64,000 bases of DNA from positions 74,308,127-74,372,126 of the forward strand of contig JALGPY010000006.1 of assembly GCA_023055425.1 (NCBI GenBank). Direction: 5' to 3'. Both the position numbers and the translations under genes were made by a program. The notes beneath the pieces are model-generated. The model worked only from the letters and a program-made list of their open reading frames with translations, did not search any database and was not told where the DNA came from. Positions 46,498 through 57,479 of this stretch are shown in pieces. This DNA is from Linanthus parryae. Taxonomy: Eukaryota > Streptophyta > Magnoliopsida > Ericales > Polemoniaceae. Numbering within the stretch: position 1 is the first letter of the stretch; each line of letters begins with the position of its first letter.

Positions 46498-49400
46498 TGT
46501 AATACCCCGTCTAAAATCTAAGGGTAAAATAGTAATTTGGATAGATAAATAAATAAATATATATATATAATATTTGGGTAGTTATCGTATTAATATCGTA
46601 TGAGATTTTAAAGAAACGTTAAGTTAATAATCGTAAGTTAAAACATAATTATTATCTCTATTTTAAGTTTTAACGCGGGTACAACCACCGCGGAATTAAG
46701 TGTGTGAGTTGCACTAGATCACAATACCTCTTGGTGTGCCACCCACACCTTAGTTTTTTTTCCAATACTTATCACCCTCAAATGAACCCATCTTCTTCGG
46801 CAAGCTTGCCGCACCAACACCACCGCCTCCACCGTGCACCCAATCTTCCCCCGAAAGCCTCCTTCACCACCTATATAAGCAGCTCTCTTCCCTCACAAGC
46901 TCATCACCATCACCACTGTTAACTCAATCATCTTCACCCTCATCTTCTTCCTCCTCTCCGTCCGCCAACGCCACCGCCATAACCACCACCTTCAAGATCT
47001 CCACCACCACCACCTCTCAACTCTCTGCCTCACATCTCTCCCTCTGCCTCTCTCTTTCTCCCTCTATGTTCTCTGACCCCGAACAGAGCACAAGGCAGCA
47101 GCACCAGTCGGCAAAAACCGGCCACCACCACTGTCACCGTCGGGGAGGAAGACCCGAACCACCCTCTATGTTCTTGACCCACCTTTCTCTCTCGAATCTC
47201 CTCTCTGTCGTGGCCTCAATAGCATGAAAAGGAGTTTAAGCAACAATACACAGCAAGCAGCAAACAGTAGCCGGCGAAGATTTTCCGGCGCAACTCCATT
47301 TTTGCCGGCCCAAGCTTCGGCCAACCCAAACCAGAGACATGCAGGCCACTTTGGTGGTCTCTCTCAACTCTCTAGGGTCCGACTGAGCTGTTGGAACTCT
47401 CAGCCGCGGCCAAGAACCACCGGAAACCGTCCGGTCGAGCTCCACTTTCCGGCGAGTTTTTCGACAACCCGACCCGCTTCGTTTCTTCGCCGTTTCTTGC
47501 AATTCTTGGTGTGGGTAAGTCCTAAATTACCTCCTAAGTTGTTTTTTGGTCATCAAAATCATGTCTTTATGCCTCGAATTCGTGTTTATATTGATCGATT
47601 TGAGAATTCAAGTTTGGGGAGCTAAGTGTCTTTTAAGAAAGAAGTTTTCTATAACTTGGGGGTTGTGAGTGTATATTGAAGAAACTGTTGGGGTTTGAGT
47701 GTAGTATAAATATTCTGAAATTACCTTAAATTGGATTATTAGTTTAGTAATGTTATATTAATATGTGTTTCAAATAAATTAAATAAAAATTGATGCTTTG
47801 GAATAAAAATATAATTATGGCAAAATAAATTATTTTCTTAAAAATAAAAGTATGTTTTAATATAAGATGTTTAATTTCGTAGTAAGAATATGATGTGAGT
47901 AAATCATTATTTTCTTGAAAAATATATCATTTTAAATACTAAATGTCACTTTAAATAGTGATTCCCGAGTATTTGCTCAATAAACTCTTCTTAGCAAGCA
48001 GCCTATTTGAGATAATAAACAATTTGCATTCATAAATATTTATTGTGTAATATCACCATTGTTTTATTATCTAATGAATTTCCAATTATTTATTTAATCT
48101 TTTATTAATAAGTATCTCTATTTGAACATCGTTTTCTAGCTAAAATAACTTTTTATAAAGAAGATAATGCTCTTTTATTACTATTGCTAGTAACTATAAT
48201 TTGTTTATTTTGGAAAAGTATTTATTAATGTTATTTAATAATCATCAAGTTATTTCAAAATGCTTCTTTATATAAGAATATGACGTAAAGACGAAATGGG
48301 GTCGTGAGAGAAGTAACTAGTATTTGACATAACCGAGCAATTTTATAGAGTTAGTGCATTCGTTTATAACACCGTTTTGACTAGAGATTTGTAAATTGTA
48401 GGAGACGGATACATGGACGTAGGTTTCGTCGAACATCCGTTGTACGACTGCTGAGTTGACTTCAGGTGAGTTATATGCTTAGCCTAGCTAGCCTTAGCTC
48501 CATTCGTGTCATTATATGATTTTAATACTTGTCTCAAAATGTGTTTTGTGCTTCACATGCTTTATTCGAGTCTGTTTACATTTCAGAATGATTCTTTGAA
48601 AATGTCACGAAATAATAATCCGTTCATAATGCAAAGTGGAAAGATTCGCTAGTACCGGAACTAGTTATGTTGCTTCTATTGGGTTTCAATCCCCTGGGCT
48701 CAGATCCCTAAATTACGGGACTCCGCGTGCCCCTAAGGTTTCGATCCCTTGGGTTTTATTCCCTAAAATGCGGGACTCCGTGTGCCCCTAAGGTTTCGAT
48801 CCCTTGGGTTTTATTCCCTAAAATGCGGGACTCCGTGTGCCCCTAAGGTTTCGATCCCTTGGGTTTTATTCCCTAAAATGCGGAACTTCGTGTGCCCCTA
48901 AGGTTTAGATCCCTTGGGTTTTATTCCCTATAATGCGGGACTTCGCGTGCTCCGGCTCTACGCCTTATTGGCTAGGGTCCAGCATCTAGATAACACTCCT
49001 TTGATTGACGCTCTTAGGAGGGTGTTGCAACACTTAAGGTCTAGTATGTCTGCCGTGGTCACTGGTCTACCCTGGTATAGCGAGAAGAGATAATATCTGG
49101 ACATCTTTGCTCCTCTGTTTGGAAATTTGCAATGGAACAGAATTTTGATAAGTGGATTTGTTTCTAAAACGTTCATAAATGATTATTTCTGCTGCAAACT
49201 CTGATAATGTTTTACTCGTATTCTGTTATTGTTTTACTTAACTCGTGAATCATCAACTATTTCATCTTCCTTGTTTTACACGCTAAGGTGTATCTCACTC
49301 AGCAATTCAAGCTGATTTTGGAAACTGCGGTTCTTGTTTTTCTTCCCACCGCAGGCTTAGGAGCTGGATTGTAAGATAGAAGGGGCGCGAGACTCATCTA

Positions 49401-49612
49401 GAGTATGGACGTCACCAGCAGACCATCTAATAAATGTTAGATAAGTTTTGTGAGATAGTTTTGTGTAATAGTAGCAACTAGTGTGTAATACTCTAAGTTG
49501 GTGTTTAATAATATGAATAAGTGTTGTGAAATGTATTGCTTTTGATCTCCGCCGCTTCTATTAAGCATCGCCCTCCCGGTCTTGTCCCGAGCCGGATAAG
49601 GGGGTTGTTGCA
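46498..49612 (+). repeat. Element F, 3' LTR, 3.1 kb
   Basis: Nearly identical to 41711-44814. Visible differences are scattered single bases, a longer AT microsatellite near 46548, a 9-bp extra CCGCCTCCA near 46823 and a TTGATTTAATAA/TTATTTAATAA indel near 48231. The 55-bp tandem repeat recurs at 48682-48954, again with five units and independent small changes. Confidence 0.92.
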
Positions 49613-49890
49613 GAACCTCCTTGGTTTGGTATCATTTTGCGTGATTCTTCTTCCTCTTCCTCTTTCCGGGCTAGCACCAAGGAGTTGAAGATCTAGAAAT
49701 CAACTCTAGGCGTGGATCAACTATAGAGAACGTGACACAATTCGCGTCTGAAGTCATCAATGGAGAACCCTAAGGTGTGTTAATTGATTTCTTCCTTTAC
49801 CATCGTTATGTCTCTTGACTTGTGATCCTTGGAGGGTTTTGCATGGTTAATTATTGTTTCCGTTGCGCATCCATGAATCAAAACCCTACA
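49613..49890 (+). repeat. Element E, 3' LTR, second part
   Basis: Starts with the second target copy GAACC, continues CTCCTTGGTTTGGTATC as in the 5' LTR (34669 onward), and ends AAAACCCTACA at 49890. Confidence 0.9.
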
Positions 49891-50317
49891 GGCTATCTTT
49901 ATAGTCACCCAGTTACGGTGTAACGTTTGATAACATCAAAGCACGATATTTCACAACTAGAGTATCTAGTGACTTCAAGTCTAAGGATTGCAATTATATT
50001 AGAACTAGGAGAAGCGATTGTGACTTTAACATAATTTAATGTATCCTTCTCGTTGTGTGTCTATCCAGTATGCCATTACCCCTAATGCATACCCTTGTGT
50101 TGGATCGTGATACCTCCATATCAATCCAACCCCATTCTAGTCTATAGATGATTGTCCCACTTAATCATGATAATTGACTATGAATATTTAAGAATATAAC
50201 ACTTATATTCTAAGGACTTCATTCATGTTATCATATCTCCATATCGATAACATAATGAATAGTAAATCAACATATTTGTCACAATTAATTGATTGCCTCT
50301 AGGGCACAATTCCATCA
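49891..50317 (-). repeat. Element D, right LTR, second part
   Basis: The sequence GGCTATCTTTATAGTCACCC resumes exactly where the left LTR has it (27484 onward) and ends ...GGGCACAATTCCATCA at 50317. It is followed by the target copy AACCA. Confidence 0.88.
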
Positions 50318-51090
50318 AACCATCCCAAGAAGTCACCTCATTGGATGATTGGACATAGTTAGGATTCATTTCCTACTATGGATCAAAAATTACCAGAAGA
50401 TTCTAGGTTGGAGAAAAAACATGAATATATTGTCCAAATTGCAATAAAAACCTTGCTTAGAGGTCAAGTAACAAACACGGTTAAACATTGCTAGAAGATT
50501 CTAGCATGAAGATCACGAAAAACTATTGAAATATCTCCTTATTGGAGAAATTGGTTCCTACCCAAGATAATAGAATTCCAATAATAGTAAAATTGTGACA
50601 TGGTTATGAATCTACACCTATGATAGGTGACTTTTCTTACAATTTTGTGTGCAAACAAAAAAGTATTCACATAGATTTTTGGAGAGCGAAGAGAAATTTT
50701 AAGAAGTGTGGGCGGACGCTACACCATTATCACATTTGGGTAAAACCTGTGAGAAACTCACAAGGGTTTGAACATTACAATCAATCGGAGCAGAGAAGAG
50801 GAAGCAATGTTAGAGAAAGAGAAAATGCATGAACTTTCAATTGCATCGCCGAATGAATATAGATAGACACACTACTTTCATTAATATATAGGGGATTCTC
50901 ATCTCAGCCGTTCGATCAGTCAAACCTGGATCAAACGATGGAATATGGAAGAGAGGTTAGTGATTGCAGATTAATTACTCAAGGTTTGGTTCTTGTATCA
51001 CCAGCCTCCAACACTTTGGGCTTGGGCTTTATACAGCTGCAGAATGGGCTTCAGCTACGTGTCTTTAGTTTTTTGGACCTCATAGACTGA
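50318..51090. other. Unassigned sequence, possibly including an old LTR
   Basis: It begins with the target copy of element D (AACCA). From 50323 to about 50850 I see nothing recognisable. From about 50860 to 51090 the sequence runs up to the end of a minus-strand copia pol and contains CTTTATAC and repeated CAGCCGTTCGATCA-like stretches. By position it could be that element's 3' LTR, but no paired copy is in the window. Confidence 0.35.
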
Positions 51091-51640
51091 TAGTCCCCAT
51101 CAAGCTGATGGTGAGGGGTGAACCAAGAGTTGGTGCTTCAGCTCTTGGAAATGTCTTGTAGATAATCCTTTGGTCAAGATGCCAGCTAGTTGGTCAGAGC
51201 TGTTAACAAAAGAGACACATTATCACGAGAGATTACTTCACGAATATAATGATAGTCGATTTCTGAGCATGCATAATTAGATTATATTTCATATAAATAG
51301 CTGACATGTTATCCCACCAAAGAATGGTTTTCCAGAATTAAAGATAGGAAAGGTCACGAAATAAATTTCTTAGCCATGCTAATTCAGCCGTTGTGGAAGC
51401 TATGGCACGATATTCGGCCTATATGGAGGATCGAGCAACCATAGGTTGATATTTGGTGCCCAATGATTGGGATTAGAGCCAAGAAAGATAATAAAGCGAG
51501 ATGTACTCCGGCGGTCGGTGGGATTCCCAGCCCAATCAGCATTTGAGTATGCATGGATAGGCATATAACCTTGTTGCTAAAAGAGGCCATAATTTTTAGT
51601 ACCCTGGGGGTAATGCGGGATACTTTTGGCACCAACAAGA
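51091..51640 (-). pseudogene. Copia RNase H / pol 3' end, fragment
   Basis: On the minus strand RNase H motifs can be read across several frames: HAYSNADWAGNPTDRRSTS (about 51555-51500), AEYRAIASTTAELAWLRNLF (about 51420-51360) and HLDQRI from a LADILTKGL-like segment near 51175. It ends with LKHQLLVHPSPSA and a stop near 51108. The YSNADWAG and STxAELAWL style places it in a different copia lineage from B, C and E. It is heavily broken, and its 5' part is missing. Confidence 0.7.
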
Positions 51641-51849
51641 TGTCTTTTAGTAGGTGTTTGCATAATTAGCAGAAATGGTTAACGAAAAAATAAATATCTA
51701 GTCTACTAAATGTTATTTATTGAAAATCTTCTAATAGTTGACGATAAAGCATGGGATCAAGTAATTTCTTACCACCCATAGCATGAAATTTGTACCTTCC
51801 AAGATGGGTGTAGGAGCAGAGTTACAATTACAACTTATTTACTTTCTTT

Positions 51850-52865
51850 AGGCTTCAAATTCCCTATCTTTTTTTCCGTCATCACAATAATAATCTTGCT
51901 ATTTTATTACTGTATGTTGACGACATTATAGTAACGGGAAATGATATTCCCTACATCTCAAGCTTCAATCACACACTTAGCACTGAATTTGACATGAAAA
52001 ATTTGGGCCCTCTCACTTATTTTCTTGGCCTACAAATACAGGGATCTTCAAAAGGGATCCTTATAAATCAAGAAAAATATATATTTCTGATATTTTACAT
52101 CGCTTTAACATGACAAATTGTAAACCTTGTTCAACTCCTCTCGCTGGGGGTATCAAATATCATGTTCTTCAAGGCGATGCTTTACCAGATCCTAGCGTTT
52201 ATCGTCAACTTCTAGGAGCTCTTCAATACTTCAATTTTAGCAGACCCGACATCGCCTTTGCGGTGAATCATTTATGCCAATTTATGCACAATCCCACACA
52301 CATTCACTTAAGTGGTGCTAAGCGTGTTATCCGTTATTTACAAGGCACCAAAACTCATGGCTTATTTTATCAAAACGGTCATTTACCACTTCAAATTTTT
52401 AAGGATGTGGATTGGGCCGGAGACCCAACTGCTCAACGAAGCACCACTGGGCTTGTGGTGTTTCTCGTCCCAAAACCGGTACACTGGTCTGCCAAAAGGT
52501 AGCCCACTGTTTCACGCTCCTCAACGGAAGCTGAATATAGGGCTTTGGCTACTGCAGCAGCCGATCTTTCGTGGTTTCGTCAACTCTTTTATGATCTCCG
52601 TATCTCTCTTCCTCAATCTCCCCTCTTATGGACTAATAATTTATCTGCTTTAGCTCTAACATCAAACCCTATATTTCATGCGCGCACTAAACACATTGAA
52701 CTTGATTATCATTCTGTTCAAGAACAAGCATTATTAAAACATCTCACTGTTTTAACCATTTCAAGTGCGGATCAAATAGCATATATTTTTACAAAGAGTC
52801 TCCCAGCAGCTCCATTTGAAGGTCTACGGTGTAAACTGATGGTCCAATCTTCCCCATCAGTTTAA
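51850..52865 (+). pseudogene. Copia reverse transcriptase C-terminus and RNase H, fragment
   Basis: The fragment starts just before the intact catalytic LLLYVDDIIVTGND (about 51904-51945) and continues FDMKNLGPLTYFLGLQIQ. It shifts by one base near 52085, then reads MTNCKPCSTPLAGG, YRQLLGALQYFNFSRPDIAFAVN and VDWAGDPTAQRSTTG. An in-frame TAG at 52500-52502 stands where Q is usual, followed by PTVSRSSTEAEYRALATAAAD and ARTKHIELDYHSV. TAA at about 52863 ends pol, immediately before AAGGGGGCG. The N-terminal half of the element is absent. It points away from the fragment at 51091-51640, so the two face opposite ways. Confidence 0.85.
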
Positions 52866-53240
52866 GGGGGCGTATTAACAGACTGATCCAAGATCAAGCC
52901 CATCAACAAGCTCATTAACAGACTGATCCAAGATCAAGCCCATCAACAAGCTCAAGCCCAGCTCTTTATTTACGTGTTTTAATGTATCTGTAAATACCCG
53001 TATCTATAAGGGTATTTATGTCTTTTTGTTATCACTAAAACCCTAGCCTAAAATCCATCTGTTGGATCATGATCTAGTCATATCCGACCGTTGGCTTTGC
53101 TGTATAAATGAGCCTCTTTATTTGGTTGACATCAATGAAGAATTTCATTCTCTCTTCTCTCTTGCGCCGCTTCACCCTCTGCAATTAAAGTTCTTCAGAA
53201 CCAGAGGCTCTTGAATCCTTTCATATATAACAACACACCA
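52866..53240 (+). repeat. Probable 3' LTR of the copia fragment, with a 40-bp tandem duplication
   Basis: A polypurine tract AAGGGGGCG (52865-52873) precedes sequence with a TATA motif (CTGTATAAATGAGCC, about 53100), a C/T-rich leader (53150-53180) and an end near TATATAACAACA (53225-53238). A 40-bp unit beginning ATTAACAGACTGATCC is present twice in direct tandem at about 52873-52952. No 5' LTR is in the window. The start should be TG, but reads TATTAACAGA. Confidence 0.6.
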
Positions 53241-53439
53241 CTATTGTAATTAAAATTTAATCAAACAAAAGAACGTACCTCCAAGAAATGAAAACTTAAC
53301 ACACTTTGATAAACTGGTTATGTCATCACAAAATTTCGGATATAAGTTTGAATGAAATATTTGAGCTAGCGATTTCATCTAGTGATGGATGTGATCATGG
53401 ATGTGAAGAAGAGTAAGAAGAAGAAGAGTTAGGGAAAAA

Positions 53440-54560
53440 TCTGGAGCCTCAACACTCCTGAGAAGTGGAAATCTTTCCTTTAGAAATGTGCTCATTAAAA
53501 GCTCCCGACTAGACATTTACTCTGCCAACGCTTATGCACGGTCCTTAGCTCATGTCCTCTTTGCAATGGTCATGATGAAACGCTTGACCATCTCTTTTTC
53601 GGTTGCCCGGTGGTTAAACCGTTGTGGGACAATGGCGATTCCGCAATCAACAACGACTCATCCTTTGTGGATAAACTTTGGAAGATTGTCCTATCAAGCA
53701 ATATTCAGGCTGTTCACACCATTTAGAGTATCTGGAGAGGCCGTTGTGGTGTAGTTTTCAACAACAGCAATGTCTTCTCCATTGACACCATTCGTGCAAT
53801 AATAGACCATGAAAAATCCCTCCTCAACACTACTGATTAAGGACCTCCGTCCCTGACTTCGGCTGCTCCTCAAGGGACTCTTTCCCTTAAGCTCTTTGAC
53901 TCTGTTGAAAATGTGGATAGGCCTGTTGATGTGAAAGATATTTATGTTGATGGAGCCTGGAAAGCAAATTCTTTCTTCTCTAGCCTTGGTCTTCACACTG
54001 TTGGAGTGGATGGTTCCCCATGGATTATTGGTTTAAATTGCTTTGCTTCAAGTGCCCAACAAGCGGAGCTCCTTGCTGTTGAACACGCCCTTAAATTTGC
54101 AGTTCATCATAATCTTATGTTTATTAATGTTAACACTGATTGTGCTGCCGTCTTGCATTTTCTTCAGGTCACCTCAAGCCCGCCCATTCGGGATGAGCCG
54201 ATCTTGGAGAGGATATGGAGAGTTTCGAAGCTCTTGAAGTTCTGCTGTGTCACTAAGGTTCATCGGAATTTGGTTGCTGTTGCTCATAAAGCAGCCAAGT
54301 GCTCTCTTTTGGATAATCACCCGATGTAGCTTGTAGCTTCTCTTTGTAGTCTTTATGGTTAGGTCTTGTTGTGTGGTAGGTTATGTTGTTGGTTAGTTGT
54401 CGTTGTTTGGTAGATTGTTGTTGTACCTTGTTGGTTGTAGGGTTGTTTGGACTTTGTTCTCTTTTCTCCCTCTATGGGTCTTTGGTTGTTTCCCTTGGTG
54501 GATGTTGTACTGGTGGTTTTATGTTTCTATGAGATGGTGACGTTTTCATCAAAAAAAAAC
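53440..54560 (+). pseudogene. LINE 3' end: zf-RVT and RNase H domains, 5'-truncated
   Basis: A CPLCNGHDETLDHLFFGCP zinc-site motif (53551 onward) is typical of the zf-RVT domain at the end of plant LINE ORF2. The same frame runs through one TAA at about 53827 into an RNase H domain (53913-54329): YVDGAWK (first D), AELLAVEHAL (E), NVNTDC (D) and VAVAHKAAK. After the stop at 54329 a GT-rich 3' untranslated region ends in CATCAAAAAAAAA near 54550, a probable poly(A) tail. It is the 3' portion of the same kind of element as the LINE at 1-4940, but on the other strand and without its 5' part. Confidence 0.8.
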
Positions 54561-55870
54561 ATGTTTCCGTACTAATATATTGACACAGACACAGCTCTTT
54601 AAAGCAAACGCGTCAAAACGTTATGAACATGTATATCTTTCCAAGTGTATCCCTTCGAACCAACTCTTCAAGCATAAGGTACACAGAAAGGAGCCAATTG
54701 ATTGAGTCGCTATCTTTCATTTGGACACCATTAAGATTAGGAGTCTTGCAAGTCAATAGAGAAATAGACGCAGGTACGTTTATAACAAACTTGAAAGTCA
54801 GTTTCAACATTACTCGGTTGGAACTTGACAAGAGGTCGATGGCATCGTAAACTCTGAATGCCCCATCCGCATATCAGTATCAATTTCTCAAACATCGGGC
54901 CTTAAGGTAGCAGCAAATCATGCATTAACCATGGCACGTTATCAAGTGCTGGATATAGAGAATTCATAAAAGGTTGCTCAACAAGTGGTCTGCAAATCTA
55001 GAGTTGTGATCAACGTCCAAATATGCCTCCATTTGGTTGATAATAAGATTGTTGACACAATTTCCTATGCTGATGTGGCCAATTATAACGTACGGTGAAG
55101 TGTTGATTCTATCTCTACATTACTTTTGACCTCTTTCCTTAGAAATCTTCTCGTCTTTAAAGGCTGAGCTCATACAAGACCTAGAGTCAAATCTGGATTG
55201 CAAAGTGATTTATTATTTAAAGAAACAAAATCATCATGAAAAGAACCCAAGTCTTTGAAAATTCCAAAATTGGAGAAAGAACCAAAAAATTACATTTCCC
55301 TTTCATATGATGCTAGAAAACTAATACAGAGCCAAAGTGGTTGGACGTTGTAATTCACCAATCACGATTAAAATAAATTTTACTCATAAACGACGTGCAT
55401 CCTTGCATGAATATTTACCATGTTTGAAATCGACTTTATTCTCGATAGAGGATGTTGAATGGATCTCTTAGGATTTCATCAATTGAACTCAGTTATGCTC
55501 AAAATGCCCATAAGTCAAAGAGGGAGGTTTGTTTTTCCATTATTTTCCTTTTGGACTCGGTGCAATGGGAATTCGTTTCAAGGTGTAATCACACCTAGTC
55601 TTTTAGTATAGAAATATCCAATATCGGCATCCTTAACACACTTTCTCGTCATCTTGAAACAAAAAACTTTCAAAGAGAGGGAGAAGAAAACATACCAGGA
55701 GTTAGAAAGACGACGGGGTAACGGAACACGCTGGTACCGTATCGGTGCTAGGAGCTACAGTAGATATCACCTATGTATGAAGGGTGGATATCCCACTTCC
55801 AGTGATTGTCATAATACAAAGACTCGAAATGGAAGAAAATTAAATAGCATTTATCGGGCATGCATGAAGG
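54561..55870. other. 1.3 kb without recognised features
   Basis: Only short open frames on both strands; no domain, terminal repeat or RNA gene seen. It could be remnants of older elements or host intergenic DNA. Confidence 0.4.
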
Positions 55871-56118
55871 TAATGAATTAATAATATGTACTCTAATTGT
55901 GTATTAAAGTGGCACCTTCAGAAGCATATTAGAAGAACTAAGTGGATGACAGAAAATTGAGACTGAAGAATCATTCTTCATTCCCACTTCTCTGCCACCA
56001 ATTCAGTGCATCTAATATGACTTCATGTGAATTCATTTACGTACAAATATTAAATTTTCTTTCAATTCCGGAGGTGCCACTTTAACACCCAATTAAAGGG
56101 CATATAATCACCTCATTA
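55871..56118. mobile_element. Inverted-repeat miniature element, 248 bp
   Basis: The ends form an imperfect inverted repeat of about 47 bp. The left arm runs TAATGAATTAATAATATG to AAAGTGGCACCT (55871-55917). The right arm, read inward, runs TAATGAGGTGATTATATG to AAAGTGGCACCT (56118-56072). The middle 150 bp has no coding potential. Size and structure fit a MITE. I could not define a convincing target duplication, so the superfamily is open. Confidence 0.65.
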
Positions 56119-56706
56119 CATTCATGATTTAAAGAATTCGATAATTTTCTTCTGTTTGTATCTTAGTATTAATGTTAATCAGTCAAAAGTGGAAACTTTT
56201 GACTCTTCATCGGTAGCCTACATGCTACATCTACCGCAGTCTACAGTCAGCCTCCGCGGATACGGTGTCAGGATGTTTTGTTAGTCCAACATCTTTATAA
56301 CTTCTGGTATATGTTCTCTCCGGTAAAAGTTCTTATGTTTCGACACGACAAGAATCATGTTTAAAAGTGCCAAACATTGTTCTTGCACACATATGGCCAT
56401 CATGTGATACAGTTCGGGATTTGAATCTTGAAATGATTTTCCGCTAGACTGAGTCGCTTGACCTTGGATTAAATGAAACAATGGAAACATCAGACATTAT
56501 TCTTGCACTTATGGGTAATTTGGGCTGACTAGTTGAATTAATGATAGATTGTTTAAATCACTGTCAGAACGATTCAATGTACTGTATCAAGACTAAGGCT
56601 GATTTCATACATCGATTCCCATCATTTCATGCGTGAATTTTACTTTACAATTTGGATCACGCTACTGTCCTTTCTACTAGTTTTGAAATGTTGATGCATC
56701 ATATAA
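56119..56706. other. 0.6 kb without recognised features
   Basis: No gene or repeat structure seen. The last bases (56703-56706, ATAA) probably form the target copy of element G. Confidence 0.4.
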
Positions 56707-57135
56707 TGTTGGGTTTAGTTTTGATTCAAATATTGAAGTGGAAAAGTCCTACTATGACTTTGCGATTGAAGATAGCAATGTACATTGTACTTGGACGACA
56801 ATGTACTTGGACGTCTTTGTTAGCTTGGTAGTCTCCTTATTTGTTTAGGAAACAATATTGGATAGATACACTCCTAGTTTGTCTAGGACTCGTTTTAATC
56901 ATAGCTTTGGCACCAAGTTTTGTACTAGTATAAATAGATCCTAGGGTCAAGAATTTTTTGGTGTGTGTGTGCTTGTAATTGGTTTAGCTTCTCATCAATA
57001 AATCGGGTTTGGGTTGGTCGTGGATGTAGCTAGTCTCAAAACTAGTGAACCACGTTAAATCGCTTGTGTTCTTGATCTTGCTTTTTTTGTTTTTTTTTGC
57101 TTTCTCTTGCTCTCTCGCGTATTGGAATCCTAACA
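56707..57135 (+). repeat. Element G, 5' LTR
   Basis: Contains a TATA-like TAGTATAAATAG near 56927, a poly(A)-signal-like CAATAAATC near 56996, and the end TTGGAATCCTAACA. Pair of 57863-58288. Confidence 0.85.
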
Positions 57136-57176
57136 AGTCGTATCAGAGCCTGGTTCGTTGAGATTCAAGAGGAGCG

Positions 57177-57479
57177 ATGGCGTTGGATCGTGATCAAGAT
57201 ATGTCGGGTTTGATAGGAAGATTGGCTTTCCGCTGGTTGTCCTCTGAAACAGGGGGTGCAAGCACACCAAGCCTTTGTTGGGAGGCTATTGGGTTCCTTG
57301 TTAGGGGAAGAAAGGGTAAGGGATATAGGCGAGGTGGATCCGACTTACCTTCGGACGTCTGTGTTTTTTGCAGGCAGAAAGGTCATTGGAAGAGGGAGTG
57401 TCCCAAGAATCGGACGTCTGTTGCTATCGCTTCAGGGGGAGGAGGAGGGACAACACCCGAAGACGATGATTCTCTCTAG
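57177..57479 (+). CDS. Element G zinc-knuckle protein, 100 aa
   Basis: The ATG at 57177, about 40 bp after the LTR, opens an uninterrupted frame of 100 codons. The first 65 residues match no domain I recognise; a basic stretch RGRKGKGYRRGG precedes a zinc knuckle CVFCRQKGHWKREC (CX2CX4HX4C, about residues 62-75). This is the form found in copia gag, and a Gly-rich acidic tail follows. It looks like a gag reduced to its nucleic-acid-binding end, perhaps kept for packaging. It may also be an accidental leftover: the first half could be the gag start joined directly to the zinc knuckle by deletion. No expression evidence is possible from sequence alone. Confidence 0.6.
   Translation: MALDRDQDMSGLIGRLAFRWLSSETGGASTPSLCWEAIGFLVRGRKGKGYRRGGSDLPSDVCVFCRQKGHWKRECPKNRTSVAIASGGGGGTTPEDDDSL

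Larger units (their letters stand above)
41711..49612 (+). mobile_element. Element F, gag-only Ty3/gypsy-type LTR element (TR-GAG-like), nearly intact
   Basis: Two LTRs of 3104 and 3115 bp enclose only 1683 bp: primer-binding site, one complete gag gene and a polypurine tract. Protease, reverse transcriptase, RNase H and integrase are absent. The LTR start TGTAATACCCCG and the tract AAGGGGGGGAGGA just before it resemble the Tekay/Del chromovirus group, so I assign it there tentatively. The perfect target duplication GAACC (41706-41710, 49613-49617), the very similar LTRs and the unbroken gag make it the youngest insertion in the window. Movement would require enzymes from an autonomous relative. 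Confidence 0.88.
33523..49890 (+). mobile_element. Element E, Ty1/copia retrotransposon, interrupted by element F
   Basis: LTR 33523-34946, primer-binding site, 1.65-kb leader, gag-protease-integrase-reverse transcriptase-RNase H (36603-40574), polypurine tract, LTR 40564-41710 continued at 49618-49890. Without F it is about 8.5 kb. A perfect 5-bp duplication (GGCTA) flanks it. Only two stops and two one-base frameshifts break the polyprotein, and the LTRs are similar, so it is younger than D. Confidence 0.93.
26351..50317 (-). mobile_element. Element D, degenerate Ty1/copia retrotransposon, interrupted by element E
   Basis: Left LTR 26351-27913, interior 27914-32387, right LTR 32388-33522 continued at 49896-50317; without the nested elements it is about 7.6 kb. 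A perfect 5-bp target duplication, AACCA, lies at 26346-26350 and 50318-50322. In element sense the right LTR is the 5' LTR. Coding remnants show it belongs to the same broad family as element E but in opposite orientation, and its interior is shorter and far more decayed. Confidence 0.88.

Noticed and set aside
54613..54850. Pair of opposite 70-75-codon frames after the LINE fragment
   Set aside because: Each is the shadow of the other; no similarity to a known protein can be seen.
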